Part shown: positions 1 through 7,053 of the stretch, piece after piece
Layout of the letters: every line of letters begins with the position of its first letter
Numbering within the stretch: position 1 is the stretch's first letter
Source: JANMDR01 sp031376425
GTDB taxonomy: Bacteria > Pseudomonadota > Gammaproteobacteria > Burkholderiales > Usitatibacteraceae
DNA: 32,086 nt
Reading direction: 5' to 3'
NCBI GenBank assembly: GCA_031376425.1
Contig: JANMDR010000303.1
Span: 1 to 32,086, forward strand
The notes under the pieces: generated by a model
Told to the model about the DNA's origin: nothing
Databases searched by the model: none
Seen by the model: only the letters and a program-made list of their open reading frames with translations
Position numbers and translations under genes: made by a program

Positions 1-55
1 TCATTTCATCAAGCAAAGCAATGAGAGGCGTTGTAATTGAAGCAGCGGTAGTCAT
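1..55 (-). CDS. 5' end of an unidentified gene leaving the window
   Basis: An ATG on the minus strand at 55 opens a frame that stays open to the left edge and gives MTTAASITTPLIALLDEM as its first residues. An AGGGA ribosome binding site lies about nine bases before the ATG (reverse complement of 65-69). Only 18 codons are visible, so the product cannot be named. The AT-rich stretch to its right (about 56-180) probably contains its promoter. Confidence 0.5.
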   Translation of the reverse strand, partial: MTTAASITTPLIALLDEM

Positions 56-202
56 GATGGCAATCCCTGAAAAGTTTTAAAAATAATAGTTAAAAGTTAG
101 TTAATGGTTGCGTGCGAAAATTTTTGAAGTTGCTGAGAAGCGTTTGCGCCGCACCTTTTTATAAAAATAGGTAGAGTAGGAATAGTACCGAAAGTGCTAA
201 AG

Positions 203-232
203 AAAAAACCCACCTGATTGGGTGGGTTTTTT
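203..232 (-). terminator. Rho-independent terminator, bidirectional shape
   Basis: A perfect 12-bp stem (AAAAAACCCACC, 203-214, with GGTGGGTTTTTT, 221-232) surrounds a six-base loop. The A/T flanks give a U-tract on either strand. The only transcription arriving is from the right on the minus strand, so it most likely ends the SGNH hydrolase transcript and the remnant at 247-302. The stem core nearly matches the terminator at 3900-3925. Confidence 0.8.
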
Positions 233-246
233 GGAAGTTCAAGCGC

Positions 247-302
247 TTATTCCGCTTCTATATCAATAGTGCCATTATCTGCATACTGAAAATACAGGAA
301 GC
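247..302 (-). pseudogene. Possible C-terminal remnant of a lost gene
   Basis: Read on the minus strand, this stretch encodes a protein-like tail GFLYFQYADNGTIDIEAE followed by TAA, 14 bases before the terminator at 203-232. Upstream the frame runs straight into the palindromic repeat that starts at 303 and meets a stop at 349-351, and no start codon is present. I infer the 3' end of a gene whose body was lost or displaced when the repeat inserted. The tail matches no family I recognise, and chance coding over 18 codons is possible. Confidence 0.3.
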
Positions 303-409
303 CGTCATCCCAGCGAAGGCTGGGAACCAGTCCAGCGTAATATTTTGTTCACCTAAAATCTTATTTAGGTGGTGGCGTGGACTGGATTCCAGCCTCCGCT
401 GGAATGACG
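303..409. repeat. Dispersed palindromic repeat (REP/MITE-like), copy 1
   Basis: The outer arms are CGTCATCCCAGCGAAGGCTG at the left and its near reverse complement ending GGAATGACG at 401-409. The arms continue through a CCAGTCCA / TGGACTGG match. An inner ACCTAAA (351-357) and TTTAGGT (364-370) form a second hairpin. The 107-bp unit could fold as one long cruciform. The terminal motif GTCATTCC(A)GCGAAGGC is a widespread proteobacterial intergenic repeat. Related copies lie at 11972-12068 and from 32001 to the right edge. Confidence 0.8.
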
Positions 410-566
410 ATATTTATATGACGCTCACAAAAAATTAAAGCGCGAATGAAATAGAAATAGAGTTAAGGAATGACCAACCGAAATTACAATTACTTCTGCT
501 GCAAAAATAATTAGGTTAGAAGGCAGCGCATAAATTTCCGGATTACGGTCGTGTTGTAACTTTAAG

Positions 567-1328
567 CTATGCCGCAAACACCCGTGCAAGCTTTCTAAAC
601 CCTTCCGCATTGGCATGCAGCTCATCCATCCATTCTGAATCGGCGATGGTGCCGGCAGTTTGTGTAAACACTACCTTGCCCGGATATTGATTGGCCAAAT
701 CTTGCTGCCAGTGGCCGAAGGTATCAATCAGTGTTGCCACCACTTCGCGCCGAAAGCCGCCGCGCCCCAAGGTGCCACGGGTAGGCACTTTGCACGCATC
801 CATAGGCGTTTTAAGCCACTTACCGCCGCCGACCTTTGCCTTGCCATTGGGCACAGCGTAGTCGTAATTATGCAGGCGAATTTCCGCATTAGGTGCATGT
901 TGGCGCACTAACGCAATCATCGTTTTAATATCGCCAAATATTTGATTGAATAGCTTTCGTAAAGCGTTCACGTCATAGCAATCAGCGGGGAGGGCAAAGG
1001 CACTACAGTCGGGCTGCAACACCGCTGCAAAATCATCCCAGCCCGCAAAATCATTACCGCCTGCGCTTAAGTAAACGCGCGTTAAGGTATTTTCGCTTTC
1101 TATAAGCGCTTCCTTAAACATTTTTAAGTAGCGCTGATTTGGGTCAACCATATCCGAAGCCTCAAGGCCAGCGTCGCCCAAGACTAAAATCGCATCACCG
1201 CGATGGATATTGGCGAGCGTGTTGGAAAGATTAGCAACAGGGTGGGCAAACCATGAATCGCCAAAGCAAAGGATGTTAGCGCGAAGCAGAGCTTGGGCGA
1301 GTTCGCCGGGGGTGTAATAGAGGGACAT
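567..1328 (-). CDS. SGNH/GDSL-type hydrolase
   Basis: This 253-residue protein carries the blocks of the SGNH hydrolase fold. Block I is CFGDSW with the likely nucleophile Ser25. Block II has Gly51 in VLGDAG. Block III is AGGNDF with Gly91 and Asn92. Block V is DELH with Asp235 and His238. Family members are esterases, lipases or acyl/acetyl-ester hydrolases; the substrate cannot be told. There is no signal peptide, so it should act in the cytoplasm unless exported another way. The start is supported by AAGGAAA eight bases before the ATG. It stands alone, 238 bases from the next gene on the same strand, in a block of poorly characterised genes. Confidence 0.8.
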   Translation of the reverse strand: MSLYYTPGELAQALLRANILCFGDSWFAHPVANLSNTLANIHRGDAILVLGDAGLEASDMVDPNQRYLKMFKEALIESENTLTRVYLSAGGNDFAGWDDFAAVLQPDCSAFALPADCYDVNALRKLFNQIFGDIKTMIALVRQHAPNAEIRLHNYDYAVPNGKAKVGGGKWLKTPMDACKVPTRGTLGRGGFRREVVATLIDTFGHWQQDLANQYPGKVVFTQTAGTIADSEWMDELHANAEGFRKLARVFAA

Positions 1329-1566
1329 GATATTTTCCTTTACAAAAAAGTGCCAAAATTCGAAAATTGTAAACCTGAAGCCTCAGCTAGATTCTCATGC
1401 TAAGTATACTAAAACGAGTTGCATATATGTAACGGCGAAGCGACTTGTGCCCGTTGAAGAACAGTTAATATCGAATTACTTTCCCGTGGTACTGTTCTTT
1501 GGGTAGAGAGCAAATTGGATTGCTTCAAAATTGGCAGCGCAAATATTAACGCTGGAGCAGTATGCT

Positions 1567-1980
1567 TTATTTATTTACATACACCGTTAATTTTTCTAAG
1601 TCTTTTGGTAGTTTGATGAGGGGCTTGAATTTATCCACATCGGGTGCGCACTTTACGTTTGGGCCCCCGCAAGGTTTGGGGTAAGGGTGGGGCCACAATT
1701 TAGGTGGCGGCTTTTTAGGGGGAGGCTCAAAATTATCAGGTGGAATAACAGTAAGTGCAGAGCTTTTATCTTTCCACGTGCGGTCAAGCAGCACATGCCC
1801 AACGCGTACACCATCGATGTAGAGGTGCATTTTCTTATCACTACCTTGTATCAAATCAACGCTGTCTTTTTCGGCTGTGGTGCCAGTTATTTTCGCATTC
1901 CCGTTAGGTACGGGTTGCGCGCTTGCCGTTAAAATTGTGCAGGCCAAAAGAGCCGCAGCTACTAATATATTGGTTTTCAT
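1567..1980 (-). CDS. Small exported protein with proline-rich C-terminal half
   Basis: The 137-residue product starts with a Sec-type signal peptide (Lys3, hydrophobic core to about residue 18, likely cleavage after ASA at 20-22). A short polar domain follows, with a probable beta pair around DKKMHLYIDGVRVGHVLL. From about residue 85 it becomes proline/lysine rich (PPPKKPPPK) with two cysteines that could pair. No family is recognised. A GGAG site five bases before the ATG fixes the start. It lies 69 bases downstream of the larger exported protein at 2050-3798 on the same strand, so the two may share a transcript and a location in the envelope. Confidence 0.65.
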   Translation of the reverse strand: MKTNILVAAALLACTILTASAQPVPNGNAKITGTTAEKDSVDLIQGSDKKMHLYIDGVRVGHVLLDRTWKDKSSALTVIPPDNFEPPPKKPPPKLWPHPYPKPCGGPNVKCAPDVDKFKPLIKLPKDLEKLTVYVNK

Positions 1981-2049
1981 TTTAGCTCCGGAGAATCGAA
2001 AGATTTAAAAGTGCTGCAGGTGATGATTTAAAGTTCTAAGCATTGCTTT

Positions 2050-3798
2050 TTAAGGCGTCGCAGCGGGCACAGGCGGGCTGCCGCCGAAGCGCAAATTAGT
2101 TATTACAAATGGTTTGCTACTGCTGTTGCCGAGGGAGCTTTTTTCAGAACCGCCGCTACCAACCAACCAAATGCCCGGCGATAACTGCCATTCCAATCCT
2201 AATGCGCGCCGTGTAACGGTTTCAGATTTTCCGTCGGTGGTGTTTTTACTGCGCGAGAACTCTAATGATCCAGCGCCGCGTAACCCTGCCATCCGTAAGC
2301 GAAGCGACGCGAGATTTGAATCTTGAAACACTTTTTTAGTACTATCGGCAGGGTCAGCCACAATTTGGTGCCGCGTTGCTCGGAAGTGACCTATACCTTG
2401 TAGCACTGTGTTGTCAATGAAGCGTATGCCGTTTGAAACATACGTTGCCGCAATCCCTCGCACACCACTTTGTCGCTGAGACCAACCACCTTCAGTTATT
2501 TTGTAAGAGTTGGCTATGCCAATCATGGCTGCAGATGCTTCAAGTCGCTCCATTGCGGTAAGTGAACATGCTGCCAGAACTGGTTCAATGTCATCAGTGC
2601 TAATTTGATCTTTAATTCCAGGATATTTGTTATTCCTTAATGCCCGTAACTGATTTGGGGTTACTTTTCCTTTTGGTACTGGTGCAAATTTTTTTGCAAT
2701 CAGTTTTTTTACCTCATCTTGTACGGCTGGAATTTTGTGATTTTCTCCATCACAGTTTGATGAAATCGAGTCGCTTTGATCAAAAAAAACATAATGCACA
2801 CCAAATGCGATATCGGTTGCATTTTTATCTGTTTTATCAGTTTGACTGTCCTGCGTGGTGGCAAATGAGAGTTTTAATCGATTGGCGAAGTTGTTTGATG
2901 CGTCGCCGTCTGCGGCGTCAATGTTTTGTGCTGGAGCGTCGGATGAAATTAGCGGGGACGGTACAAAACTGAATGTGGTATTGCCAGCTAGTTTGGAGGC
3001 ATAAGCGGTTTGGGTTGTTTTAGGTAACTGAGTGAACTTGAAGCTTGGGTTAGTTGTTAATTTTTCGGGCACCCCTAGGACGGGAGTTTCTGCTGGTACT
3101 TTGGGCTTCGGTTCTACAGTGGGCAGTGCTACCTTCTTAAACGCAAATGGTAGTGCCTCTAATAACTGCCCTAAAGATGCGTCAATGGCAACGCCCGTTT
3201 TAATTTTGCCGTCAGCACCACGCCCTTGCACCAATGCAGCCGCAAGTTCTTTCGGCGTTTTTGGATGTGTTGCTTTAGAAGCATCTACGCCAAGGAGAGA
3301 AATAGCAGGAGATGACGGAACGCCCAAATCTTCCTGACCATTGGCAATTAGTTTATCTATCAGTGCATCAACTTTCTTCGCTGTCTTCTCTTCTTCCGAC
3401 ACGGCTTTTATAGCTTCTTTGGCGACGGTTGTTATGTGCGCGTCACCGCGTTCACTAGCAGCTGTGCTTATGGGCACGGTAGAGGCGCCAGTTGCCGCCG
3501 CCAATATAATTGCGCACTTCTTGCCATCTTCAGTAAGCGCTACAAATAGTGTTTTGCCATCTTTTTGCTGCAAGCGAAATTTGCCTTCGTCACCAGCTTT
3601 GGCCTTCGCGGGGCGCAAATTAAGTGCCGTAATTATGGCATCAGTTGGTAGCGTATCCAGCAAAACTTCGCGCCCCTCTGACGTGCAAGTCAGTGCGGCA
3701 GCCGTGGATGCGTGAAAGAGAGCACTGATAGCAAGCGCAATTGCGCTCATACGAACAAGTTTGTGCGAAGCCAAATTTTCTAGTTTAAAAGTTTTCAT
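2050..3798 (-). CDS. Large exported protein, possible outer-membrane beta-barrel C-terminus
   Basis: The 582-residue product has an N-terminal signal peptide; the hydrophobic segment at about residues 17-35 ends in STAAA. Next come a Cys-containing domain (Cys38 and Cys94), a charged helical stretch with an EEEKTAKK segment, and a Pro-rich linker near 225-245. The last third has alternating hydrophobic/polar strands such as RLKLSFATT, DIAFGVHYVFF and ASLRLRMAGL, separated by polar turns, which resembles a membrane barrel or a beta-rich passenger. It ends in Pro/Ala rather than the terminal aromatic residue of typical porins. No family is recognised. The start is fixed by AAGGAG just upstream. 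It heads a probable two-gene unit with 1567-1980, and a terminator for the gene upstream lies at 3900-3925. Confidence 0.65.
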   Translation of the reverse strand: MKTFKLENLASHKLVRMSAIALAISALFHASTAAALTCTSEGREVLLDTLPTDAIITALNLRPAKAKAGDEGKFRLQQKDGKTLFVALTEDGKKCAIILAAATGASTVPISTAASERGDAHITTVAKEAIKAVSEEEKTAKKVDALIDKLIANGQEDLGVPSSPAISLLGVDASKATHPKTPKELAAALVQGRGADGKIKTGVAIDASLGQLLEALPFAFKKVALPTVEPKPKVPAETPVLGVPEKLTTNPSFKFTQLPKTTQTAYASKLAGNTTFSFVPSPLISSDAPAQNIDAADGDASNNFANRLKLSFATTQDSQTDKTDKNATDIAFGVHYVFFDQSDSISSNCDGENHKIPAVQDEVKKLIAKKFAPVPKGKVTPNQLRALRNNKYPGIKDQISTDDIEPVLAACSLTAMERLEASAAMIGIANSYKITEGGWSQRQSGVRGIAATYVSNGIRFIDNTVLQGIGHFRATRHQIVADPADSTKKVFQDSNLASLRLRMAGLRGAGSLEFSRSKNTTDGKSETVTRRALGLEWQLSPGIWLVGSGGSEKSSLGNSSSKPFVITNLRFGGSPPVPAATP

Positions 3799-3899
3799 AA
3801 GATACTCCTTAATGTGGGCTAATGTGCCCTTATGTACGTCTCGAACGGTGCGCAGTGGCGTGTAATAGCTAAATTTAGTGTACGTAAATTTGATGAAAA

Positions 3900-3925
3900 A
3901 AAACCCACCTGCGTAGGTGGGTTTT
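3900..3925 (-). terminator. Rho-independent terminator of the C11 peptidase gene
   Basis: A ten-bp stem (AAAACCCACC with GGTGGGTTTT) encloses a six-base loop. On the minus strand the stem runs into eight T residues. It lies 65 bases past the stop of the gene at 3990-5354. Its stem core is the same as that of the terminator at 203-232. Confidence 0.85.
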
Positions 3926-3989
3926 CGAAATCTGCGTTTAAGTTTTTTTTATGGCGGCGTGTGTTTTTGCGATTGTTCTACACGGCTCC

Positions 3990-5354
3990 TCAGAGGTCAA
4001 GGTCAGCACCGCAGGCCGGTAGTATAGCTTTGATGAATAGCGGCCAATCACTGCCATTTTTAAACATGGTTAACTCTGGATTTTTTGCGAAGCCGTGGTT
4101 TTTATAAATAGCTCGTGCATTGCCGCTAATAAGCATTGGGTCATCTTCGCAGGGAAACCAGATCGACAGACCTTTTGCGTTTGCAGCGAAATCGTTTGTG
4201 ACGACATTTTTTAAAATTACCGCGTTATTTAGATAATTGAGAACTCTACCAGCGGAATTGGCTAACTGCGAATTTCTGCCGAGATCCTTGTTTGCTTCAG
4301 TGATTATGTTCTCAAAAAACACACATACATCCACATATTCTTTGCCAAGCAACCAGTCATTTGATGTTGGTGTGTGCGATAAAAACGCAGCCTTGCGTGC
4401 GGCCAAAATAAGCGCTGGAAAGCTAATATCGGACAATACTAATTGGGTAAATTCTTTTAGTAATTTCAATAACTCTGGAACGGTCTTTAAATCTATTAAG
4501 CTTAGGCATCTTTCTTTTGTTTTTCCAGAAATATAATCATCAACCATATTTTTAGCAATCGTGATCATGTTGTTTGATGGTGCTAGCTTTGAGGGCCATG
4601 TTGTGTAATTCCAACCACTTAAACTCCAAATAAAAGTTTGGCTGGCTATGCAATAGTTAACGCCTTCTGTAAGCACAGACATGACTTCTAAAGAACATGA
4701 TTGACAAGACTCTAGTACGATAAGGTCTAAATTTGCAGCATTAGCTTTTGCTTGCGAGAGTGCGCGCTCCACTTCTAATGGAGTCAATCTATCCCCTTTT
4801 GTGATCAGCGCACGCAATTCAGTGATGCGCGATTCCAAATGCGCGAAATTACCTAAGCCAGGGGAAGCGATATGAATTTGCTCATCCAGATAATCCATCA
4901 TTGCTAATACTGTTTCTGGGCTTTGCGCATGACCTACAAACCATAATATTTTTTTCTCGCTTTTTTTATCCAAAAAAAGCGGTGTTAAAAATTTTTGTAG
5001 CCCTTCTTGCTTAAGTAGACAATAATCAGAATCACCGTTAATAATTACAAATGTGCCGCTGTGTTCATTTAAACTTGTGCCGCTATGGGTCAATAAATCA
5101 AATTCACGTGTATTCTTCCAAAGTTTAACTTCGGGGAAATCATATTGCTGCATATCGTCCATCGGGGTGTACATTTCGCTTTCGCGAGAATACCAACACT
5201 GGATGGTGGTAAACATGTCTTTAAAAGTTTGGTTTGCGCTGATTTTCCGTAATAACGTTTCCATATGCTGCGCTGCTGCATCTTGCAGAAGGGGCAGGTC
5301 AGCAATACCGCGCTCGCCATTAAGATAAAATGCTAATGCGAAAGGTTTGGTCAT
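3990..5354 (-). CDS. Clostripain-like cysteine peptidase (family C11, caspase clan)
   Basis: The 454-residue protein carries the caspase-clan dyad in C11 layout. A hydrophobic strand ending in LWFVGHAQS supplies the likely catalytic His142. A second strand, DLIVLESCQSCSLEV, supplies Cys217, six residues before Glu223, as in the family signature D-x-C-x(5)-E. A GWNY motif at 247-250 matches the conserved Gly-Trp after the active site. C11 enzymes cut after basic residues and are often auto-processed; activity here is inferred. No signal peptide or membrane segment is seen, unlike secreted clostripains, so it is probably cytoplasmic. AAGGA six bases before the ATG sets the start. The small gene at 5439-5792 lies 84 bases upstream on the same strand. 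The gene looks AT-richer than the housekeeping genes further along. Confidence 0.7.
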   Translation of the reverse strand: MTKPFALAFYLNGERGIADLPLLQDAAAQHMETLLRKISANQTFKDMFTTIQCWYSRESEMYTPMDDMQQYDFPEVKLWKNTREFDLLTHSGTSLNEHSGTFVIINGDSDYCLLKQEGLQKFLTPLFLDKKSEKKILWFVGHAQSPETVLAMMDYLDEQIHIASPGLGNFAHLESRITELRALITKGDRLTPLEVERALSQAKANAANLDLIVLESCQSCSLEVMSVLTEGVNYCIASQTFIWSLSGWNYTTWPSKLAPSNNMITIAKNMVDDYISGKTKERCLSLIDLKTVPELLKLLKEFTQLVLSDISFPALILAARKAAFLSHTPTSNDWLLGKEYVDVCVFFENIITEANKDLGRNSQLANSAGRVLNYLNNAVILKNVVTNDFAANAKGLSIWFPCEDDPMLISGNARAIYKNHGFAKNPELTMFKNGSDWPLFIKAILPACGADLDL

Positions 5355-5370
5355 ATAAAGTCCTTAGTAA

Positions 5371-5414
5371 TACGCTCTATGCTGCTTGCAGGCTACGCAG
5401 CAGTATAGAGCGTA
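5371..5414 (-). promoter_or_regulatory. Strong hairpin just before the C11 peptidase ribosome binding site
   Basis: TACGCTCTATGCTGC (5371-5385) pairs with GCAGC (5397-5401) and ATAGAGCGTA (5405-5414). This gives 15 base pairs with one three-base bulge and an 11-base loop. In the minus-strand transcript it lies between the 117-residue gene and the AAGGA site of the peptidase gene. It has no U-tract, so an RNA stability or translation-control element is more likely than a terminator. Confidence 0.5.
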
Positions 5415-5438
5415 ATTAATGATGATTTTTTGGATGAC

Positions 5439-5792
5439 TTAGCTAAGTACGCGGGCGATGTGCACTTGTTGATAATGGTCTTTAAACTGTATACCCGCTT
5501 TAGTGCTCAACCAGTGCAGAGCTGATTCATGCGATGGAAATTGCAGTCCCCCTAGAGCGGTTGGACTCTTGCCATCAGCGGAGGCTTTTACCGTGAATAT
5601 CCCTTTTTTTTCGTATTCCGCGTCAACTTCTGGTGTAGTTTCGTATCTAATGGGTTTTCCTTGTGGATCACTTCGCGAATCATTAGCTGCGATGCCGTAG
5701 GGGCAATCGGGCTTTGTTGTGCAATATCGATCACCCATCGTAACGCCATTACTAATATATAAGCCAATAACTACATATTGATAGCCATTCAT
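5439..5792 (-). CDS. Small protein of unknown function upstream of the C11 peptidase
   Basis: The 117-residue product has two nearby cysteines in a YCTTKPDCPYG segment, a polar middle and a mixed alpha/beta C-terminal part (ESALHWLSTKAG). No family is recognised. The first 18 residues are mildly hydrophobic but do not make a convincing signal peptide. GGGAGATAAA directly before the ATG is a strong ribosome binding site. It is the first gene of a probable two-gene unit with the C11 peptidase, which makes it a candidate substrate, inhibitor or sensor for that enzyme. That role is inferred from position alone. Confidence 0.6.
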   Translation of the reverse strand: MNGYQYVVIGLYISNGVTMGDRYCTTKPDCPYGIAANDSRSDPQGKPIRYETTPEVDAEYEKKGIFTVKASADGKSPTALGGLQFPSHESALHWLSTKAGIQFKDHYQQVHIARVLS

Positions 5793-5942
5793 TTTATCTC
5801 CCAGTTTTTTGTAAAAGTGCTCGATTTTTTCGGTGTTATTCCAATTCGCAAGTAGGGCGAATGGGGCAGTGTAAGCGGGCTTTCAGCTTAAGCTTTTATT
5901 AAAACACCGCACTGAGATGATAACTGAAGTCAAATAAATAAA

Positions 5943-5985
5943 ACTCACCTGTGCGGGTGAGTGTAACAACTGCGTACAGGTGAGA
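5943..5985 (+). promoter_or_regulatory. Leader with two mutually exclusive hairpins
   Basis: ACTCACC (5943-5949) can pair with GGTGAGT (5956-5962) across a six-base loop. Alternatively CTCACCTGT (5944-5952) can pair with ACAGGTGAG (5977-5985). The two folds share their left arm and exclude each other. The second would bury the AGGTGAG ribosome binding site of the small ORF at 5987. This resembles a translational switch ahead of the signalling cluster; the function is inferred. Confidence 0.4.
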
Positions 5986-5986
5986 A

Positions 5987-6037
5987 ATGAGCTACAGTAC
6001 AAAAATAATTATGAATCTGTACGAACATTACGTTTAA
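5987..6037 (+). CDS. Putative 16-residue leader peptide
   Basis: An ATG follows an excellent AGGTGAG site by two bases and opens a 16-codon frame (MSYSTKIIMNLYEHYV, then TAA). It ends 20 bases before the preferred start of the binding-protein gene at 6058 and lies in a different frame. Its ribosome binding site is the right arm of the alternative hairpin at 5944-5985. No known leader peptide is recognised. It could be a fortuitous short frame, but its site is stronger than that of the gene it precedes. Confidence 0.3.
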   Translation: MSYSTKIIMNLYEHYV

Positions 6038-6057
6038 CCCTTCAAATGAGAATAGTA

Positions 6058-7053
6058 ATGAAGCAGCTAAAATCCATTTTGGTTTTTTACATAATTGCGC
6101 TTGTTCTGATTTTTGGCCTGACTTTGTATTTGGTCGATCGTGGTGGTGCAGATATAAAACCTAAATTAGTCTTGGGTTTATTTGAGGCTCGTGATCAGTC
6201 AGGAGCGATTGAATTTGAACAGAAATTAAGACTAGAACTGCAGAAGCGTGGGCTTAATAATAAGTTTTCAACTATAGAGATAGTTACAGAATATGGGCCT
6301 TATTTACCGAGCATTGATGAGGCTGCAAAACGTTTAGTTTTAAAAAATCCAGATATCCTCGTAGCAATTACAACTACTAATGCTGTGTCGCTTTCGAAAG
6401 TTACTAAGAAGATACCGATTGTATTTCATGCATATCGAGATCCTGTTGTGCTGGGCTTGGTGGATTCATTAGCAAGCCCGGGTAAAAATTTAACGGGCAC
6501 CTCATTTTTTTTACCGCTTCATTTAAAACGTTGGGAATTGCTAAAAGAACTATCTCCAAATATCAAGCGTATCGGGGTGCTACTTGATAGCCAATACGTA
6601 CCAGCAAATCTCTTGGAAGATATTGCGCTCGCGCAACGCGTTTTGAAGTTAGATATTGTGCCAATCTATGTGCCTGAAGATTCCGATTTGCAATATTTGC
6701 ATTCGCTATTGAAGCGCGATGGTATTGATGCCCTTGATTTGCCGCAATTGGGACATTTAGTCATGCGTCAAACTGTGACGGCGGAGCATATTCGTAAATT
6801 AAATGTGCTTACCTCGTACGAAGGTGCACTTTATTGTGAGTGGGGCGGGCACCTATGTTTTGCGCGACAAAACATTCCCATAGAGTCTTTGTTTGCGGAT
6901 TACATAGCTATTCTCGCTAATGGCGGAAGGCCGCAGTCTACGCCAATGTCTACACCGACTACGTTCGATTTTGTGCTCAACGTTACGGCGTTAAAAGCAC
7001 TCAATATCGTGCCTAGTGCTTCGATGCTGGCAAGAGCTACTATTCATGAGTGA
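6058..7053 (+). CDS. PF04392-type ABC substrate-binding-like sensor protein
   Basis: The product (331 residues from the ATG at 6058) has an N-terminal hydrophobic segment, ILVFYIIALVLIFGLTLYLV, and then a periplasmic bilobed domain. Hallmarks of PF04392 are KIPIVFHAYRDPV, LASPGKNLTGTS, RWELLKELSPNIKRIGVLLD and a tail reading FDFVLNVTALKALNIVP..MLARA. The absence of a lipobox suggests anchoring by an uncleaved helix or Sec cleavage. The frame is open from a GTG at 5980, but GAGAAT before 6058 and the placement of the helix favour 6058; 6046 is also possible. No permease or ATPase gene follows. Its stop overlaps the start of the histidine kinase gene, so it probably binds a small ligand and reports to that kinase. 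Confidence 0.8.
   Translation: MKQLKSILVFYIIALVLIFGLTLYLVDRGGADIKPKLVLGLFEARDQSGAIEFEQKLRLELQKRGLNNKFSTIEIVTEYGPYLPSIDEAAKRLVLKNPDILVAITTTNAVSLSKVTKKIPIVFHAYRDPVVLGLVDSLASPGKNLTGTSFFLPLHLKRWELLKELSPNIKRIGVLLDSQYVPANLLEDIALAQRVLKLDIVPIYVPEDSDLQYLHSLLKRDGIDALDLPQLGHLVMRQTVTAEHIRKLNVLTSYEGALYCEWGGHLCFARQNIPIESLFADYIAILANGGRPQSTPMSTPTTFDFVLNVTALKALNIVPSASMLARATIHE

Noticed and set aside
425..625. 66-codon minus-strand frame overlapping the end of the SGNH hydrolase gene
   Set aside because: It overlaps the real gene in another frame, has no ribosome binding site and shows no protein-like features.
5943..5962. Hairpin read as a minus-strand terminator
   Set aside because: No minus-strand gene lies to its right. 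It belongs to the leader of the plus-strand cluster, where the alternative pairing is more informative.
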